Below are positions 37,994-38,119 of a stretch of 38,119 nt of DNA, one piece after another. Every line of letters begins with the position of its first letter. Position 1 is the first letter of the stretch. This stretch comes from Oscillospiraceae bacterium (lineage in GTDB: Bacteria; Bacillota; Clostridia; Oscillospirales; Ruminococcaceae): NCBI GenBank assembly GCA_024695445.1, contig JAILIG010000186.1:1-38119 (forward strand), in the 5' to 3' direction. Below the pieces are notes generated by a model that ran no database searches, was not told where the DNA came from, and saw only the letters and a list, made by a program, of their open reading frames with translations. The translations under genes were made by a program, and so were the position numbers.

Positions 37994-38119
37994 TTACCGC
38001 AGCTTCAATGTCAATCTGTAAGTACCGGAGCCGTCGGATTCCAGCTGAGACGGTTTGAATACCCGGTCACTCTGGTACTTGCCGGACGGCGAGCTTTTGA
38101 TTTCGATCCGGTACCATCT
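37994..38119 (-). CDS. Partial CDS, C-terminal 41 residues
   Basis: The window cuts this gene. On the minus strand an open frame enters at the right edge and ends with TAA at 37994-37996, reading ...RWYRIEIKSSPSGKYQ and ...SDGSGTYRLTLKLR at its very end. The alternating polar/hydrophobic pattern suggests beta strands. A good terminator lies about 50 bases downstream, which supports a real gene end. The family cannot be determined from the fragment. Confidence 0.7.
   Translation of the reverse strand, partial: RWYRIEIKSSPSGKYQSDRVFKPSQLESDGSGTYRLTLKLR

Noticed and set aside
1-38119. Insertion sequence or prophage
   Set aside because: No transposase, integrase or structural phage protein was found on either strand.

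Overview
This is a bacterial chromosomal segment of roughly 55-60% GC. It reads as a Ruminococcus-like clostridium (Oscillospiraceae/Ruminococcaceae). The signs are dockerin- and cohesin-type modules on secreted proteins, Ser/Thr-rich linkers, a SpoVAC sporulation protein, Gram-positive style Lgt, ScpA, AzlCD and M16-pair arrangements, and vegetative promoters of the TTGCAT/TTGACA-17-TATAAT type in front of most transcription units. That placement is inference from gene content; no 16S gene or other decisive marker is present. No transposase, integrase, phage gene or CRISPR array was seen.

Layout: 1-640 is hairpin-rich dispersed repeat DNA. 642-1862 holds two tandem lipoprotein paralogues. 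2019-4514 (minus) is a secreted protein with a Ser/Thr linker and a C-terminal dockerin. 4861-5320 is a gene-less, independently promoted and terminated RNA unit with three copies of a Shine-Dalgarno-like hairpin plus mini-ORF motif, the most unusual item here. 5452-6291 is an LRAT/NlpC-like enzyme. 6406-7464 (minus) is TatD plus a small protein. 7656-13514 (minus) reads in transcription order: inactive M16 protein, active M16 peptidase, Lgt with an odd repeat tail, FolD, AzlC, AzlD. 13767-15119 is a PLP-dependent basic amino-acid decarboxylase. 15434-17431 (minus) carries a VanY-type carboxypeptidase and a lone SpoVAC.

17658-24647 runs on the plus strand: asparagine synthetase, a zinc-ribbon DUF6487-like protein, aspartate carbamoyltransferase with a PyrI-like zinc tail, QueA, pyruvate kinase and a CarD-family regulator. 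A small DUF378 membrane protein (24768) and an aldose-1-epimerase-like protein (25218) follow. 26288-26925 is repeat DNA again and includes a near-copy of the first 260 bases of the window. Then come a small Thr/Ser-rich putative lipoprotein (minus), an unrecognised 174-aa protein, a 138-bp structured element closed by a perfect 16-bp stem, a DinB-like protein, a stand-alone reverse transcriptase with a YSDD box, tRNA-Thr(GGT), a GH25 lysozyme with a cohesin-like module, ribosomal protein L28, an alpha/beta hydrolase, an M50 membrane protease, ScpA, and an ECF sigma factor with its probable membrane partner. The right edge cuts an unidentified minus-strand gene.

Functionally the window mixes housekeeping genes (pyrB, queA, pyk, folD, lgt, rpmB, scpA, tRNA-Thr) with cell-surface and cell-wall functions (dockerin protein, VanY, GH25, lipoproteins, sigma/anti-sigma pair). 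The best leads are the mini-ORF RNA at 4896-5319, the hairpin-cassette repeats that replace ordinary terminators at three convergent gene junctions, the stand-alone reverse transcriptase with the structured element 600 bp upstream, and domain accretions on Lgt, PyrB and the GH25 protein.
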